Assembly: GCA_963932465.1 (NCBI GenBank)
Contig: OZ010792.1
Span: 17,377,701-17,441,700 of the forward strand
Source of the DNA: Maratus speciosus
Taxonomy: Eukaryota > Arthropoda > Arachnida > Araneae > Salticidae
Reading direction: 5' to 3'
Length of the DNA: 64,000 bases
In this document: piece after piece, positions 1-10,983 of the stretch
How the letters are laid out: each line of letters starts with the position of its first letter
How positions within the stretch are numbered: position 1 is the stretch's first letter
The notes under the pieces: model-generated
Seen by the model: the letters and a program-made list of their open reading frames with translations, nothing else
Databases searched by the model: none
What the model was told of the DNA's origin: nothing
Translations under genes and position numbers: made by a program

Positions 1-1250
1 TCCAACAATATGTCACATGAGGGGTCTCGGCTAAATTTAGAAAAACACCCCGTGGGGGGAAAATTGGGGGGGGGCGGTCACCGGAGGTGCATTACATCAA
101 TAAGTTGTCACAGACCTTTCCAACAATATCTCACATGTGGGGTCTTGGCTAAATTTGGAAAAGTGTCCCCCGGGGGGGTGCAAAATGGGGGGATGGACAC
201 CGGAGGAGCATAACATCAATAAGTAGTCACAGACCTTTCCAACCATACCTCACATGAGGGGTCTTGGCTAAATTTGAAAAAGTGTCCCCGGGGGGGCTAA
301 GTGGTGGTGGGGACACCGTAGGTACATAACATCAATAAGTAGTCGCAGGCCTTTCCAACGATATCTCACACGAGGGGTCTTGACTAAATTTGAAAAAGTG
401 TCCCCCGGTGGGAGCGAAGGTGGGGGGGACTGTCACCGGAAGTGCATAACATCAATAAGTAGTCACAGACCTTTTCAACGATATCTCACAAGAGGGGTAT
501 TGACTAAATTTGGAAAAGTATCCTCCGGGGGGGCAAAGTGGGGGGGGGCGGCCATCGGAAGTGCATAGCATCAATAAGTAGTCACAAACCTTTCCAACGA
601 TATGTCACATGAGGAGTCTTGGCTAAATTTGGAAAAGTGTCCTGAAATTTCATATATTATAAATAATATTTAGCGGAGGGCTCCATAAAAAAATCCGATC
701 TAAAATGATAAAAACGGAAAAAACTACCCTCGCAGTGGGGGCCAAATTGGGGAGGGTCTTATAATATGAAAGAGTCATTCGAGAGCTTACCGATGACATA
801 TCACATGACTGGTCCAAAAAAACTTTGAAAATTGCTCCCCTCCCTCCCCCGTAGGCCCACTCTTTCGCCCCGGAATTCACACAGCCGCCACTTTAAAATT
901 TTTATGTTCAATAAATAATATTTACCGGAAGACTGCATAAAAAACCCACATCTAAAGTGATATTTAAATTTATTATAGAAATCGGCTACGGTTTTAAAAA
1001 TTTGTTCGCCCCTTCCCCATCCCCCTTTGGGCGAAGAAAGGTTCATAGTATGAAAGAGTGGTCAAAGGGCTTTTCGATTATATGCCACAGGAAGGGTTCG
1101 GTAAAAGTTTTAAAATTGCACCCCGCATGAGTCCACTCTCACGTCCTCCTTCCTCGAAATCACCCGACCCACCTTCCTCTTTGAAATTTTTATATTTAAT
1201 AAATAATTTTTATCGGAGGGCTCCAGGTATGTGACATCTTGGTAGGGCTA
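1..1250 (+). repeat. G-rich ~119-bp tandem array, left arm of an inverted repeat
   Basis: Five units of about 119 bp are seen from the motif catcaataagta at about 95, 214, 330, 450 and 569. Each unit has a run of 6-9 G and a near-constant block ending in gacctttccaac. From about 640 the units diverge and carry an AT-rich block (aataatattta, about 665, 915 and 1205). The same sequence recurs inverted at 3550-4495, so this is one arm of a larger inverted structure whose left end is outside the window. Short open frames here are by-products of the repeat and show no protein-like features. Confidence 0.85.
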
Positions 1251-1363
1251 AAATAAGAGAAACTTTGAAAATTAGGGCTTCATTTCACAGCTCATTGTCA
1301 TGCCTCTTTCTCTATCTCGTCCCTTGGTACTCTCGATAAATTTTCTTACTTTTCTTCTCTGCC

Positions 1364-1580
1364 GAGGACGAGAGAAATCCTCGAAAAGCTTCTCATAGCG
1401 AAATGTTGAAAAGCGCGAAAGAAATCCTCGAAAGGCTTTTCGTTGGGAGATTTCGAAAAGGACGAGCGAAACCAGCGAGAGGCTTCCCATCGGGAAAGGT
1501 TGAAAAGGGTGAGAGAAACTCTCGAGAGACTTCCCTACCCGAAAGGTTTAAAACGGCGAGAGAACCAACCATCGAGCAGT
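1364..1580 (+). repeat. ~47-bp minisatellite
   Basis: About 4.5 degenerate units of roughly 47 bp start near 1399, 1446, 1493 and 1540. Each reads approximately gaaaggttgaaaagg, then gagagaaa, then tcgagaggcttccc. The period is not a multiple of three, so the two overlapping short plus-strand frames across it are unlikely to be real genes. It sits between the G-rich arm and the element beginning near 1737. Confidence 0.7.
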
Positions 1581-1736
1581 TTCAAATCTGGAAGCGTCGA
1601 AATGCTAGAAAAATCATCGAGATGAGATTTGCCGAAATGCGAGATGGAAATGAAGCTTTCAGAGTCAAACGTAGCGCATTTCTGGTTTAAGTCATAATTT
1701 CTCAAAGGAGTCCATCTGCTTATCCAATCTCCTTTT

Positions 1737-3405
1737 AGCTCACAGGCTATCTAAGCCTGAGAACTAATGTACCCGTCGGTTCTGTGTATATGCATGTACG
1801 TACGTATGTATGTACGTAACGCGATAACTCTTGATTAAAATGTACGATTTGCTTCAATTTTTTTTATGTTCATTCTGATAAGGCGTTCCGCTGATTAGTT
1901 TTGACGGTTCATTGGTTAAGGATAAAGGGAGAAAAGGGGGGCTGCCCTCCCTCCTTAATTTAGATAAATAGGTGTTTCATGCAGAATTATTCGATTTGCT
2001 CTAAATTTCGTATACCGGTTTATTATGTTAAGATGTTGCCTTGATTAGATTTAGAGGTTTACAGGTTAAGTATAAAGGGGGAGAAGGGGGCTGGACCCCC
2101 CCCCCTTAATTTAGATAAATGGGCTTTTCATGCGGAATTATTCGATTTGCTCCAAATTTGGTATACCGGTTTATTATGTTAAGGAGCTTCCCTGATTAAA
2201 CTTGGAGGTTCATTAGTTAAGTATGAAGGGGGGAAAGGGGGGTAGACCCCCTCCTTAATTTAGATAAATCGGTTTTTCACGCAGAATTTTTGGTTTTGTT
2301 CCAAATTTGGTATACCGGTTCATTATGTTAAGACGTTGCCTTGATTAGATTTAGAGGTATACGGGTTAAGTATAAAGGGGGAGAAGGGGGCTGGACCCCC
2401 CCCTTAATTTAGATAAATAGGCTTTTCATGAAGAATTATTCGATTTGCTCCAAATTTGGTATACCGGTTTATTATGTTAAGGAGCTTCCCTGATTAAACT
2501 TGGAAGTTCATTGGTTAAGGATAAAGGGGGAGAAGGGGGGCTGGTCCGCCCCCCCCCCCCTTAATTTAAATAAATGGGTTTTCATGCAGAATTATTCGAT
2601 TTGTTCCAAATTTGGTATACCGGTTTATTATGTTAAGGAGCTTCCCTGATTAAACTTGGAAGTTCATTAGTTAAGTATAAAGGGGGGAAAGGGGGGGTAG
2701 GCCCCCTCCTTAATTTAGATAAATGGGTTTTTCATGTAGAATTATTCTATTTGCTCCAAATTTGGGATACCGGTTTATTATGTTAAGAAGCTGCCTTGAT
2801 TAGATTTGGAGGTTTATGGGTTAAGTATAAAGGGGAGGGGCTAGTCTCCCCCTTAATTTAGATAAAAGGGTTTTTCATGCAGAATTATTCGATTTGCTTC
2901 AAATTTAATATTCCGATATGGCGCTTCCTTCATTAGATTTGGAGGTTCATCGGTTAAGTATACAAGGGCGAAAAGGGGGCAAATCCCCTCCCCTTAATTT
3001 AGATAAATGGATTTTCATGGAGAATTATTCAATTTACTTTAATTTTTTTTTTCTATGTTCGTTCTGATAAGGAGCTTTCCTGATTAGATTTGGAGGTTTA
3101 TTAGTTAAGTATAAAAGGGTTAAAGGGGTTAGACCACCCTTAATTTAGCGATATGTTTCTTTTTTTCATGCAGAATTATCTGATTTGCTTCAAATTTGAT
3201 GTACTGATTTATTATAGTTAAGGAGTTTCCCTGATTAGATTTGGAGGTTCATTGGTTAAGTATAAAAGGGGCAAACGGGGGATATTTCCCTTCATTTATT
3301 TTTTGAGGGACTTTATTCTTTGAAATAAGAGTATAATATACAATTAGTGTGAATAACCTGTGAGCTCAATGCCATCAGGTTAACTGGCACTTATCTTTTT
3401 ATTGC
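1737..3405 (+). mobile_element. Unit with hairpin head, GTACGTACGT stretch and ~150-bp tandem core (DINE/Helentron-like plan)
   Basis: A head at 1737-1765 can fold (agctcacaggct then agcctgag), followed by a cgtacgtacgtatgtacgtaacg stretch at about 1798-1820. Then come about nine units of roughly 150 bp with ataccggtttatt near 2012, 2162, 2312, 2460, 2616 and 2768. Each unit carries a G-run, a short spacer and a C-run able to pair. The right side (about 3290-3405) is shared with 18380-18495, which supports an element 3' boundary near 3405. Outermost bases are uncertain and no target duplication was found. The family assignment is by architecture only. Confidence 0.6.
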
Positions 3406-3549
3406 TATTAACCGATGTGGGTTATGAAGCACAGTGGTTTATGTATTCAGTTCTGTATAGTCCTAGTTTCAAACTTTACTGTTAAATTTAGTGTCATTTT
3501 GCCCCGAATTTTCAATGTTTCTCTTATTTTAGCTCTGCCAAGCTGCTCC

Positions 3550-4495
3550 ATACCTGGAGACTCAGATAAATACTATTTATTAAATATAAAAAGTTCAAAG
3601 AGGAATGTGAGTGAATTCTGGGGGGCGCGAGAGTGGACAAAGGGGGGGGGCGGGTAATTTTCAAATTTTTACCAAACCTCTCCTTCACATATCATCGGAA
3701 ATTCCTTTCACCACTCTTTCATATTATGAACCTTTCTCCTCCCAGAGTTGAATTCCGGAAGGGGGCGTGGGGGGGAGCGGTGCGGGGGTGAATTTTTTAT
3801 TAATTGTAGAGATTTCTACAATAAATATTATTAAATGAGGTTTTTTAATGGAGCTCTCAGATAAATATTATTTATTAAATATAAAATTTTAAAAGTGGGG
3901 CTGCGTGATTTCCGGGTATATTCTGGGATAAAAGAGGGAACCCACGTGGGAGGGGTATATTTCAAACTTTTTTTGGACCAGTCATTTGATATATCATCGG
4001 AAAGTTTTCGGTTATCATCGGAAAGTTAGTCTTTCATATTATGAACCTTTCTTCTTCCCTCCCTAGTTTGGCGCTTCGAGAGAGGCACTTTTCGAACTTT
4101 TTTGAAATCGTAGCGTTTTTAAACATTTTAGATCGGATTTTTTTACGGAGCTCTCCGATAAATAATTTTTAATATATGAAAATTTCAAAGAGAAGGATGG
4201 GCAGGGTATATTTCGGGGGGCACGATAATTAGAATCCTGGGAGTTGGGACTCTTTTCTATCTTTTGCTGACACCCCTCAAGTGATATATCATTGGAAAGC
4301 TCTGTGACTACTATTTCATTTTATATATCGCCCGCGCCCCTCCCCTTACTTTGCCCCCGCGCGGGGGCACTTTTCTAAATTTAGCTGACACCCCTCATGT
4401 GACATATCGTTGGAAAGTCCTGTGACCACTTATTCATATTATGCACTTTTCTTGCCCCCCCCCCCTACTTTGCTCCCCGCGGGGGTTCGTTTAAT
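3550..4495 (-). repeat. Right arm of the outer inverted repeat (G/C-run repeat)
   Basis: Read on the minus strand this repeats the 1-1230 sequence: the cacatgagggg, aaaagtgtc and G-run modules come first (about 4495-4300) and the aataatattta modules follow (about 4180, 3860 and 3570). Together with 1-1250 it brackets the 1737-3405 unit, giving a foldback arrangement of at least 4.5 kb. A 162-codon frame at 4410-4898 starts inside this repeat and is low complexity, so I do not call it a gene. Confidence 0.75.
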
Positions 4496-4879
4496 GTATT
4501 CCAGTCGAAGCCTTTCTAAAAATGGGGAAATTAAAGATCCAATCTCAAATGACGTAGAAAAATCAATAAAAATTTTTGATCCCTTTTATCATCCTTTAAT
4601 TCATGTTTTTGCCACTAGGGGTGCTTTTGATTCTTATTTTTTTGGCCATTTTGGTGCTAATTGCCGAAAAATTCTAATTTTGATACTTAAACTCCCCTTA
4701 CCGCTTCATAGCTACTCGCGTTTTTTCAGCTTTTTTCAACCAAGGGGCACCCTTACAAGACTTTTCCAGTCTTATGGCTCCTTTATAGCCTCCCTTTGGT
4801 TTGTTGTTTTTTTATTCCATCTGTTTTCAGTTACCCTATATTTAATAAAATCTGCCTTATATATATGTAAAAACAATGA

Positions 4880-5215
4880 TTTCAATAATCGATTCTAGAA
4901 CATCTCCTTTGTAGATTCTCGAAAATAATCGATGACTGTATCGATTGAGTATTTTACGATAATGATTTTTTTCGATTGGTAAATTTTCGAGAATCGCCCA
5001 TCACTAAGCCCTATCACTACTATGAAATTGTCAGCCAGAATAATAGCTGAGTTTTCCAATAACTGTTTTTAGCTTTTCTCGTTATAATCTATTGTAAAAC
5101 ATCTCGATTGTAGATTCTAAGAATTAATCGATGGCTGTATCGATTGTGATTTTTTACGATGACGATTTTTCTCGATTGTCGAATTCTCGAGAATCGCCCA
5201 TCACTAGTACAATGT
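4880..5215. repeat. Two direct ~198-bp copies of a hAT-like terminal module
   Basis: A block of about 110 bp occurs at about 4900-5010 and again at about 5099-5207. Both copies contain gtagattct, atcgatg and ctgtatcgattg, and both end in gagaatcgcccatcacta. The ending TAGTGATGGGCGA, read on the minus strand, resembles the TAG-starting TIRs of hAT elements. I could not pair it with an opposite end or an 8-bp duplication, so this is a fragment. It lies immediately upstream of the LINE ORF1 remnant. Confidence 0.5.
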
Positions 5216-5255
5216 ACCTGTCAGCAATCAATACTCTGCTGTTGCTGAAAACTCT

Positions 5256-6354
5256 ATGGAAGAGGAGGGCAGTGGCGCCACCTCTCAGACCATATCACAA
5301 CCTAAAACTCGTAAAGAACCTAAACCCGAGCCCATCAATATTAAACTAACTACTAATTGGCGTGAAATCATAAAGCAAATTAATATTCTTATTGGCAGTG
5401 AGGTTTCCAAAAAAATCGTCGCTGAGGATATTATACGTATTTTCCCCAAAACAGTTGAAGATTACCGATCAATCCAAAAATTTCTTATTGACACGAAAAT
5501 CGAATTTTTTGGCCTTCAACTCAAATCCGAAAGACCCAGGAAAATTCTGATAAAAGGTATCCCCCAGAGATACCCCTATTGAGACTGTTAAACAGGAGCT
5601 GGTCCAACTTGGCTACTCTATCCATACGGTAGGGCAGCTCAAAAACTTTAAAACTAAAGTCCCATTGCCAATTTTCCTTATCAATATCTTCCCGTCTGAC
5701 AACTTAGCTACCATTTTTGATATTAAAGATTTCCTTGGTTTCATCGTAACTGTTGAAACCTACAAATTTAACGGAACCAAGCAGTGTTACAACTGTCAGA
5801 AATATAATCATTCCAGTACCTCGTGCCGATGTGACCCTGTATGCCTTAAATGTGCATCCAAGCATAAAAGTACTGATTGCAAAATTACCGACCCAAAACT
5901 ATTCCGCTGTGCTAATTGTTCCCTAAATCATACGGCTAACTATTCTCTTTGCCCCATGAATCCTAAAAACTCTAAAGTAAACCGTTCTAAAACTATTAAA
6001 AATTCTCAAACCGTAAATTCTGATAATTATGTAAAATCTTCTAATACTTCCCCCAATCTATCCTTTGCCTCTGCAGCGAAGGGAGTTCCTATTTCAAATT
6101 CAAATAGCATTGAAAGTGCGGCTAACTCTAATATTAATACTGCTGATTTTCCTTCCCTTGGTGCTCCTGGGCTTAGTAAAGTAAATTTTCTTGAATTATT
6201 TAATACTGACTTAGATAGCTTTATCAACAAACTTCAAACTGTACTAACTATGCTCGCAAAAATCGATGCGATTATTTCTAAACTTGGCATTCCTGCCTCA
6301 AATCTACTTAGTATGACTGATAACCCGCTTTTCTGCGGTGGTCAGTCAAAATAA
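5256..6354 (+). pseudogene. LINE (Jockey-like) ORF1, gag-like nucleic-acid-binding protein, frameshifted
   Basis: This looks like the ORF1 product of a Jockey-clade non-LTR retrotransposon, which coats element RNA. The first 108 codons (from ATG 5256) end near 5582. The frame then continues with a net one-base shift around 5565-5590 and runs to 6354. The part around the shift resembles the PRE_C2HC region of insect gag-like ORF1s. Numbering from the ATG at 5665, three zinc knuckles follow: C41-C44-H49-C54, C60-C63-H67-C72 and C82-C85-H89-C96. A Ser/Asn/Lys-rich tail and a short hydrophobic C-terminus complete it. No ORF2 follows downstream, so it is an ORF1-only copy. The single-base break means it is probably not translated as one protein. 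Confidence 0.8.
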
Positions 6355-7270
6355 CTTTGTAATTTCCCTTTCTAAATTTTATTACCGACTTTTTTTGGTC
6401 ATTTTTCTTGTAAATTGTTATGTAAATAGCTATTTTTTCGTTATTATCATTACTCTTCTGTCAGTTTTGGTTTCTGGCCAATGAAATTCCTTCTCCCATC
6501 TCTTCGGAGTCTGGGATGTAAGGGTTTCGCTGATTGGCTGCAGCTTCAACGCTGATTGGCTGGAGAAGTTGTCAGTCGGGGCCGGCTGCATTTCTCTCAG
6601 TCTACTATTTGTGAATACTTTTTAACTTGTTATTTTGCTAAGAGGGGACGCCACAGACCCAGTCTGACGGTGTTTCTTTCTTATTAACTTTGTATTGTAT
6701 ATTTTAACCTTTTAAATTATATTTTATGTATTTTCATTACCGTATGGTCCTGAATTGTGCCTTTTTTTATTATTATTATTATTATTCTTGGGGAGTCAGT
6801 CCTGGTTTTTTCTGCAACATCTATGGTTCTGAGCACTGATTTTTACACGAACATTTTCTACTGGAGATATGGATGTTTTCTAAGGTGCTCCATAACTATT
6901 TCATTCCAAGTTCCAAGATGGGACAATTCCTTCGGATTTGACGGCAAACTTCAGCAGCCAATAAGGAAACGAAGTGCAACGAATCAAAGTCCTTCGTTCA
7001 AAAAAGAGGAAAGGTGGGCGATGAGGAGCAGAAATCATGAGAAATACATGAAAACAAGCTAAATTAAGATAATTTTGATAGAAAGTGGATGATTTCCGGT
7101 GCCAAATGTTTAGGCAGGAACGATGTCGAAGAAATAAATTGAAAAATAAGAGAATAGAGTTTAAAAATAAAGGGAAAAATTTAAAACATGGTTAGAATTT
7201 AGAAAAACCGCAACGATGCGTTTAAGGTGGTTCATGCCTCCTTCTTTCGGAAGGTGGAGCAAAACCGTCA
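6355..7270. other. Non-coding stretch after LINE ORF1
   Basis: No second LINE reading frame is visible. The stretch holds two close copies of cgctgattggctg (about 6528 and 6551) and an (att)n tract at about 6763-6786. The first part may be the 3' untranslated region of the ORF1 element and the (att)n its tail, but this is inference. A 101-codon frame at 6757-7062 starts inside the microsatellite and is not protein-like. Confidence 0.4.
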
Positions 7271-7276
7271 TCTCGA

Positions 7277-7822
7277 CTAAGGATGACAAGCGGTCTTTTT
7301 TTTACCAACAGCATTGTTAATACTATAAGTTTTTATTGACCGCAACGCTTCGTTGGCTATAAGAATACGATCTCTGTGGAAATTTTGTGCGAGTTTTTTA
7401 ATAGCTTGCGAAATAGGGCGAATGTTCACATCCTTGTAAATGACATCGTTCCGGGCAAACAAAGTTGCATTAACAGCCTGTCTTAAAATAGTATTCTGAG
7501 CAATTTGAAGTTTTTGCATCTTAGTTTCACAAACAGATCCCCAAACAACTGACCCGTAAGTCATGGTAGATCTGATAAAGGACTTATAAAGCAATAACTT
7601 GTTAGAAAGTGACAGACAGCTATGTCTAGCTAATAAAGATTTGAGGGAGGTCTTGGCAGCAGTAGCTTTAGAACGTACATCTTGAATCTGCCTTGTCCAG
7701 AGCAATTTAGAATCCAGGTAAATTCCTAGATATTTATAATCGTTAACCCATGGTATATCTTCATTATTAAGAGAAAGATTAATGTCTGGGGTAATAGATT
7801 TTTTAGGACTGGAGTTGTTCAA
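7277..7822 (-). pseudogene. LINE reverse transcriptase, C-terminal fragment
   Basis: The 181-codon minus-strand frame matches the region after the catalytic core of Jockey-type reverse transcriptases. It has a YLGIYLDSKLLW motif (residues about 31-42), a helical segment, then LLLYKSFIRSTMTYGSVVWG and a basic/hydrophobic tail. The endonuclease and the palm with the catalytic FADD box are missing, so this is a severely 5'-truncated copy, the usual outcome of incomplete target-primed reverse transcription. It points away from the ORF1 remnant at 5256-6354, so the two are not one element. No target duplication was identified. Confidence 0.75.
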
Positions 7823-7954
7823 TCACAATATTTAGTGAGCTCTCTTTCCTGGTCTTGAAATTTCAGGACATGTACGACCCCTGAATAAGCTTTTATTTCT
7901 TTATGCATTATTGTGAACATATATCCACCTACCACAATCGCTTCTTAAAAAACC

Positions 7955-8085
7955 TCTTTTAGAGCATTCGAGGAAAAACATTAATTGAAAATTACCGGAT
8001 CTTAGTAGCGTATGTGAGAAGCTTAGAATATGTTAGATAATTAGAAGATTGTAAGGATATAAGGTTTCTATATAGTGTTCTGCTA
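7955..8085 (+). repeat. Fragment of the window-wide macro-repeat
   Basis: The sequence around gaaaattaccgg, tcttagtagcgtatgtgagaagcttag and agattgtaag matches the conserved part of the macro-repeat that is much better preserved at 53700-53830, 56100-56220 and 62810-62940. Only about 130 bp is recognisable here. The family has no recognised coding capacity. Confidence 0.6.
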
Positions 8086-8230
8086 TCTATTGAATATAAT
8101 TATATAAATTTATGTATAGTATGTTTTATATAATTCTCTACATTTTATTCTACCATAATAAATTTTAATGAAATTTTAGTTCATAATTACTGATTGATTA
8201 ACTGATTGATTAAAAATTGTGCAAAATATA

Positions 8231-9119
8231 CAGGGTGTCCGCATGAAACCTCATTGATTTCGAATGTTATTTCTAGGGAAACTATGAGTTTTAGAGATTT
8301 GCGGTTTGCGGTATCATGAATTGCAACGCAACAAGTTTATTGTGCTGGAATTTCTTTTCGAAACAGTTAATTTTTGCTGTGTTTATTATTGATATGTCAT
8401 TACAACAAATTTATTTTGTTGCAAACGTTTACTTGTCTGAAAAAGTTACATTTTTGTCTATGTATGCATTTCGATATGGGAACCGTTCGTAGATCTCAGA
8501 ATGTCCATACGATATTCAATCTTAATCCACGCGTTGCGCAACAAGTCAGGTATAACTGACAAAGTCAGGTGCGATATACAACAAAAATTAACTGTTTCGG
8601 GAAAAACAATGGCATCAAAATAAACTTGTTGCGTTGCTATATGATACCGCACACGGCAAATCTCTAGGACTCATACACTGTTTAAAAAAAAAAAAAGAAA
8701 AAGAAAGAATTCTACAGATGTAAAGTTACAGATATCTATATGCTTACTAAACTTTTATCTCTACACTGTACAAAAAAAGATGTAAATCTGCAAAACTACA
8801 GATTTCAGTAACTTTACAAAAGAATCTACTAAAATTACAGTAATCTTACTGAAATTTGATCTATAACCCAGGTTGTAATTACATAAAAAGTTCTAGCCAT
8901 CCCAGCTTCCTAAAAAAATTCTTAGTAACCTTACAGATTTTTTTGATTTACAATGCAAACTTGTATCTGTTACATGAATTTTTGTTTTTGCCGTTACATG
9001 AAAAGTTCTAGGCATCTCATTTTTCTAGAAAAGCCTTAGTAACTTTATGGGTTTATTTTACAGCGTCGTTTCTGTACAATTAACATTTGAAATCAGGAAG
9101 GTTTTATGTTGACACCCTG
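8231..9119. mobile_element. Tc1/mariner-type MITE with CAGGGTGTC termini
   Basis: The ends read CAGGGTGTCCGCATGAAACC at 8231 and, on the minus strand from 9119, CAGGGTGTCAACATAAAACC. Similarity continues for about 55 bp. TA dinucleotides flank both ends (8229-8230 and 9120-9121), as expected for this superfamily. Inside, 8286-8380 is repeated inverted at about 8580-8685, so half of the element folds back. The 8690-9060 part has repeats of ctacagatgtaaagttacag type. No transposase frame is present, so it depended on a partner in trans. The TIR start is the same as in the intact mariner-like element at 27478. Confidence 0.8.
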
Positions 9120-9189
9120 TATTTTTCCAAATTAAAAAAAAAATCTTTTATTCACTTACTCATTATTGTGAACATTTTTGTACCTTCCA

Positions 9190-9780
9190 CAATTTCTGCT
9201 CGGTATCTCTTCCAGTCTTTTATCCTATCTTTCTAAAACAAAAAGGACAAATTCCTTTCTGATAATATTCAAATAACAATTTGTCATATGACTTTCTACT
9301 TTGTCGGTGGAAATACAAAAGTAATGACCGTTTCAACCGTTTTTTTAAGTATACTTACTTCCTGACAACTAACTAGTATTAATGAAAATGCTTCTTAGTT
9401 GCCTACATTGTAATTTTGTTCTTTAAGTCCTTCCTTTATTTTCCTTTTTTCATTGAGTTTTTCATTAAGTATACTTAGAAAACATTTCTTCCTCACAACT
9501 AACTGCTGAATAAAACGCATCTCATTTGCATGCTTTGTTCTTTTTATTAAGGCCTCTTCTTTTTTTAGTATTATTATTAATAAGTTCTTTCATCTATTTT
9601 CTTCTGTGATGAGCAAAAAAGGAGATAAAAAAATCCCATATGAACCCTTTTTTTAGAGTATTCCAGAAGAAACAGCAATTGAAAATTACCGAATCTCAGT
9701 AGCATATGTGAAAAGCATAGAATATGTTAGATAAATAGTAGATTATAAGACTTTTGGATAATGCGTAACATTTTATGGAA
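9190..9780 (+). repeat. Degenerate macro-repeat copy
   Basis: Recognisable segments in order are acaatttgtcat (about 9277), aataatgaccg-like text (about 9321), aagtatacttac with ctcacaactaactgctgaa (about 9466-9510), cgcatctcatttgcatgctttgttc (about 9515-9545) and the gaaaattaccgaatctcagtagcatatgtg block (about 9680-9710). The order matches the better copies at 53400-53830 and 55800-56220. It is more diverged, which suggests an older copy. Confidence 0.6.
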
Positions 9781-9981
9781 ATTTTTTCGCTTGTTAGGGA
9801 AGTGAAAGGATGTATTTCAGTTTTCTAATAAAGAAAATTAGTTCTACAATATGGAAATTCTGTAAAGTTTTTTTTTTTTTTTTTACACTATTTTGAAAGT
9901 ATTTTTAAAGAAGTAAACTAAAATGCATTTTTCTACCTTTTATTATGTTTCGCGAAATGACTTAATTTTTATAGATATCGC

Positions 9982-10171
9982 CAATGTTGCCAGTGAGCTA
10001 CTTTCTTTAAATTCAGATTTCTTGTTTGGCACAGTTTTTTTAAATAGTAAAATTCGCCTTATTCAATGACATATTAATTAAGGCGAAAAGACAGGGAATT
10101 TTGCCATTTCAGAAAAGTGGTGCCAATCAAGAAATCTGAATTTCAAAAAAAGTAGCCCACTGGCAACACTG
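9982..10171. mobile_element. 190-bp hAT-type MITE (CAATGTTGCC family)
   Basis: Long imperfect inverted repeats: caatgttgccagtg at the left and its complement cactggcaacactg at the right. Complementarity runs past the aaattcagatttcttg segment, about 55 bp in all. The flanks gatatcgc (9974-9981) and gatatcgt (10172-10179) match at 7 of 8 positions, fitting an 8-bp duplication. The same family occurs at 49008-49188 and 50151-50341. Confidence 0.8.
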
Positions 10172-10297
10172 GATATCGTATTAATGTTTTTCGTCGTTTT
10201 TCTAGTATTTTCATCCAAATGTTTAATAATTTTTTTATATATTTTTTAGAGTGATGTAAATAACAGCTTTGTTTGTTAAGTTAACTTATTTAATGTA

Positions 10298-10980
10298 TAC
10301 AGGATGTACCCAAATTCAACCGACTTCAGAGAGGTGCATAGTAGACATCAAGAGGATAAAAAATTGCCAAAGAACATGGGGTGGCAAACCACATTTAGTG
10401 GGAGAAAATCGTAAAAATAGTTATGAAAGATGTGACATCGAGTGGAAGAAAAGGGCTAACAATAAGTAGAAAAACATTTATTTTACGTAAAGCAATATTA
10501 CAGTGCACTACAGTTCAACGTCAGAAAGGAGACGACGAGACATTTTTATAGGAATTGTTCAAAGTTGCGGCCGCGAAGGTCATTGCACAGTCGACGAAAG
10601 ATTGCGGAACGCGTTCAAACATACCCAGTGTACTGGTGATAACTGCTGAAATGACGACAATCTCTGTTGTCAGATCCTCCAGTGCATCCACAGGCGTCTG
10701 ATAAACAACCGATTTCAGTTAGCCCCAGAAGAATAGAAGAATAAATCCAAGGGATTGAGGACCGGTGTGTGGAGGCTATGCAATGACCTTCGCGGCTCCA
10801 ACTTCGAACAATTCCTTTAAAAATGTCTGGTCGTTTCCTTTCTGACGTTGAACTATAATGCAATGTAGTCCTGCTTTACGTCAAATAAATGTTTTCCTAC
10901 TTATTATTGGCCCTTTGTTCCACTCAGCGTTACACCTTTTATAACTAGTTTTGCGATTTTCTCCTTCTAAACGTGGTTTG
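10298..10980 (-). pseudogene. Mariner transposase relic inside a palindromic structure
   Basis: Segments 10384-10575 and 10790-10980 are inverted copies of each other around a ~215-bp loop. The loop plus inner arms, on the minus strand, decode to the C-terminal part of a mariner-type transposase: a decayed LNPLD box near 10755, then a VDALEDL-type segment and a FERV-like segment. This matches the order in the intact enzyme at 28766-29809. Stops and frameshifts are frequent. A degraded terminus (acaggatgtaccc) lies at about 10299. The right arm stops exactly where the foldback element begins (10984). Confidence 0.7.
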
Positions 10981-10983
10981 CGG

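Noticed and set aside
1850..3300. CRISPR-like array
   Set aside because: Units are ~150 bp with no short repeat/unique spacer alternation, in a eukaryotic transposon context.
4410..4898. 162-codon plus-strand frame as a gene
   Set aside because: It starts in the G/C-run repeat, is rich in Phe/Ser/Leu from T-runs, and shows no domain or signal supported by context.
5256..7822. One LINE with ORF1 and reverse transcriptase
   Set aside because: The reverse-transcriptase fragment is on the opposite strand and lacks the 5' part, so the two pieces are separate insertions.
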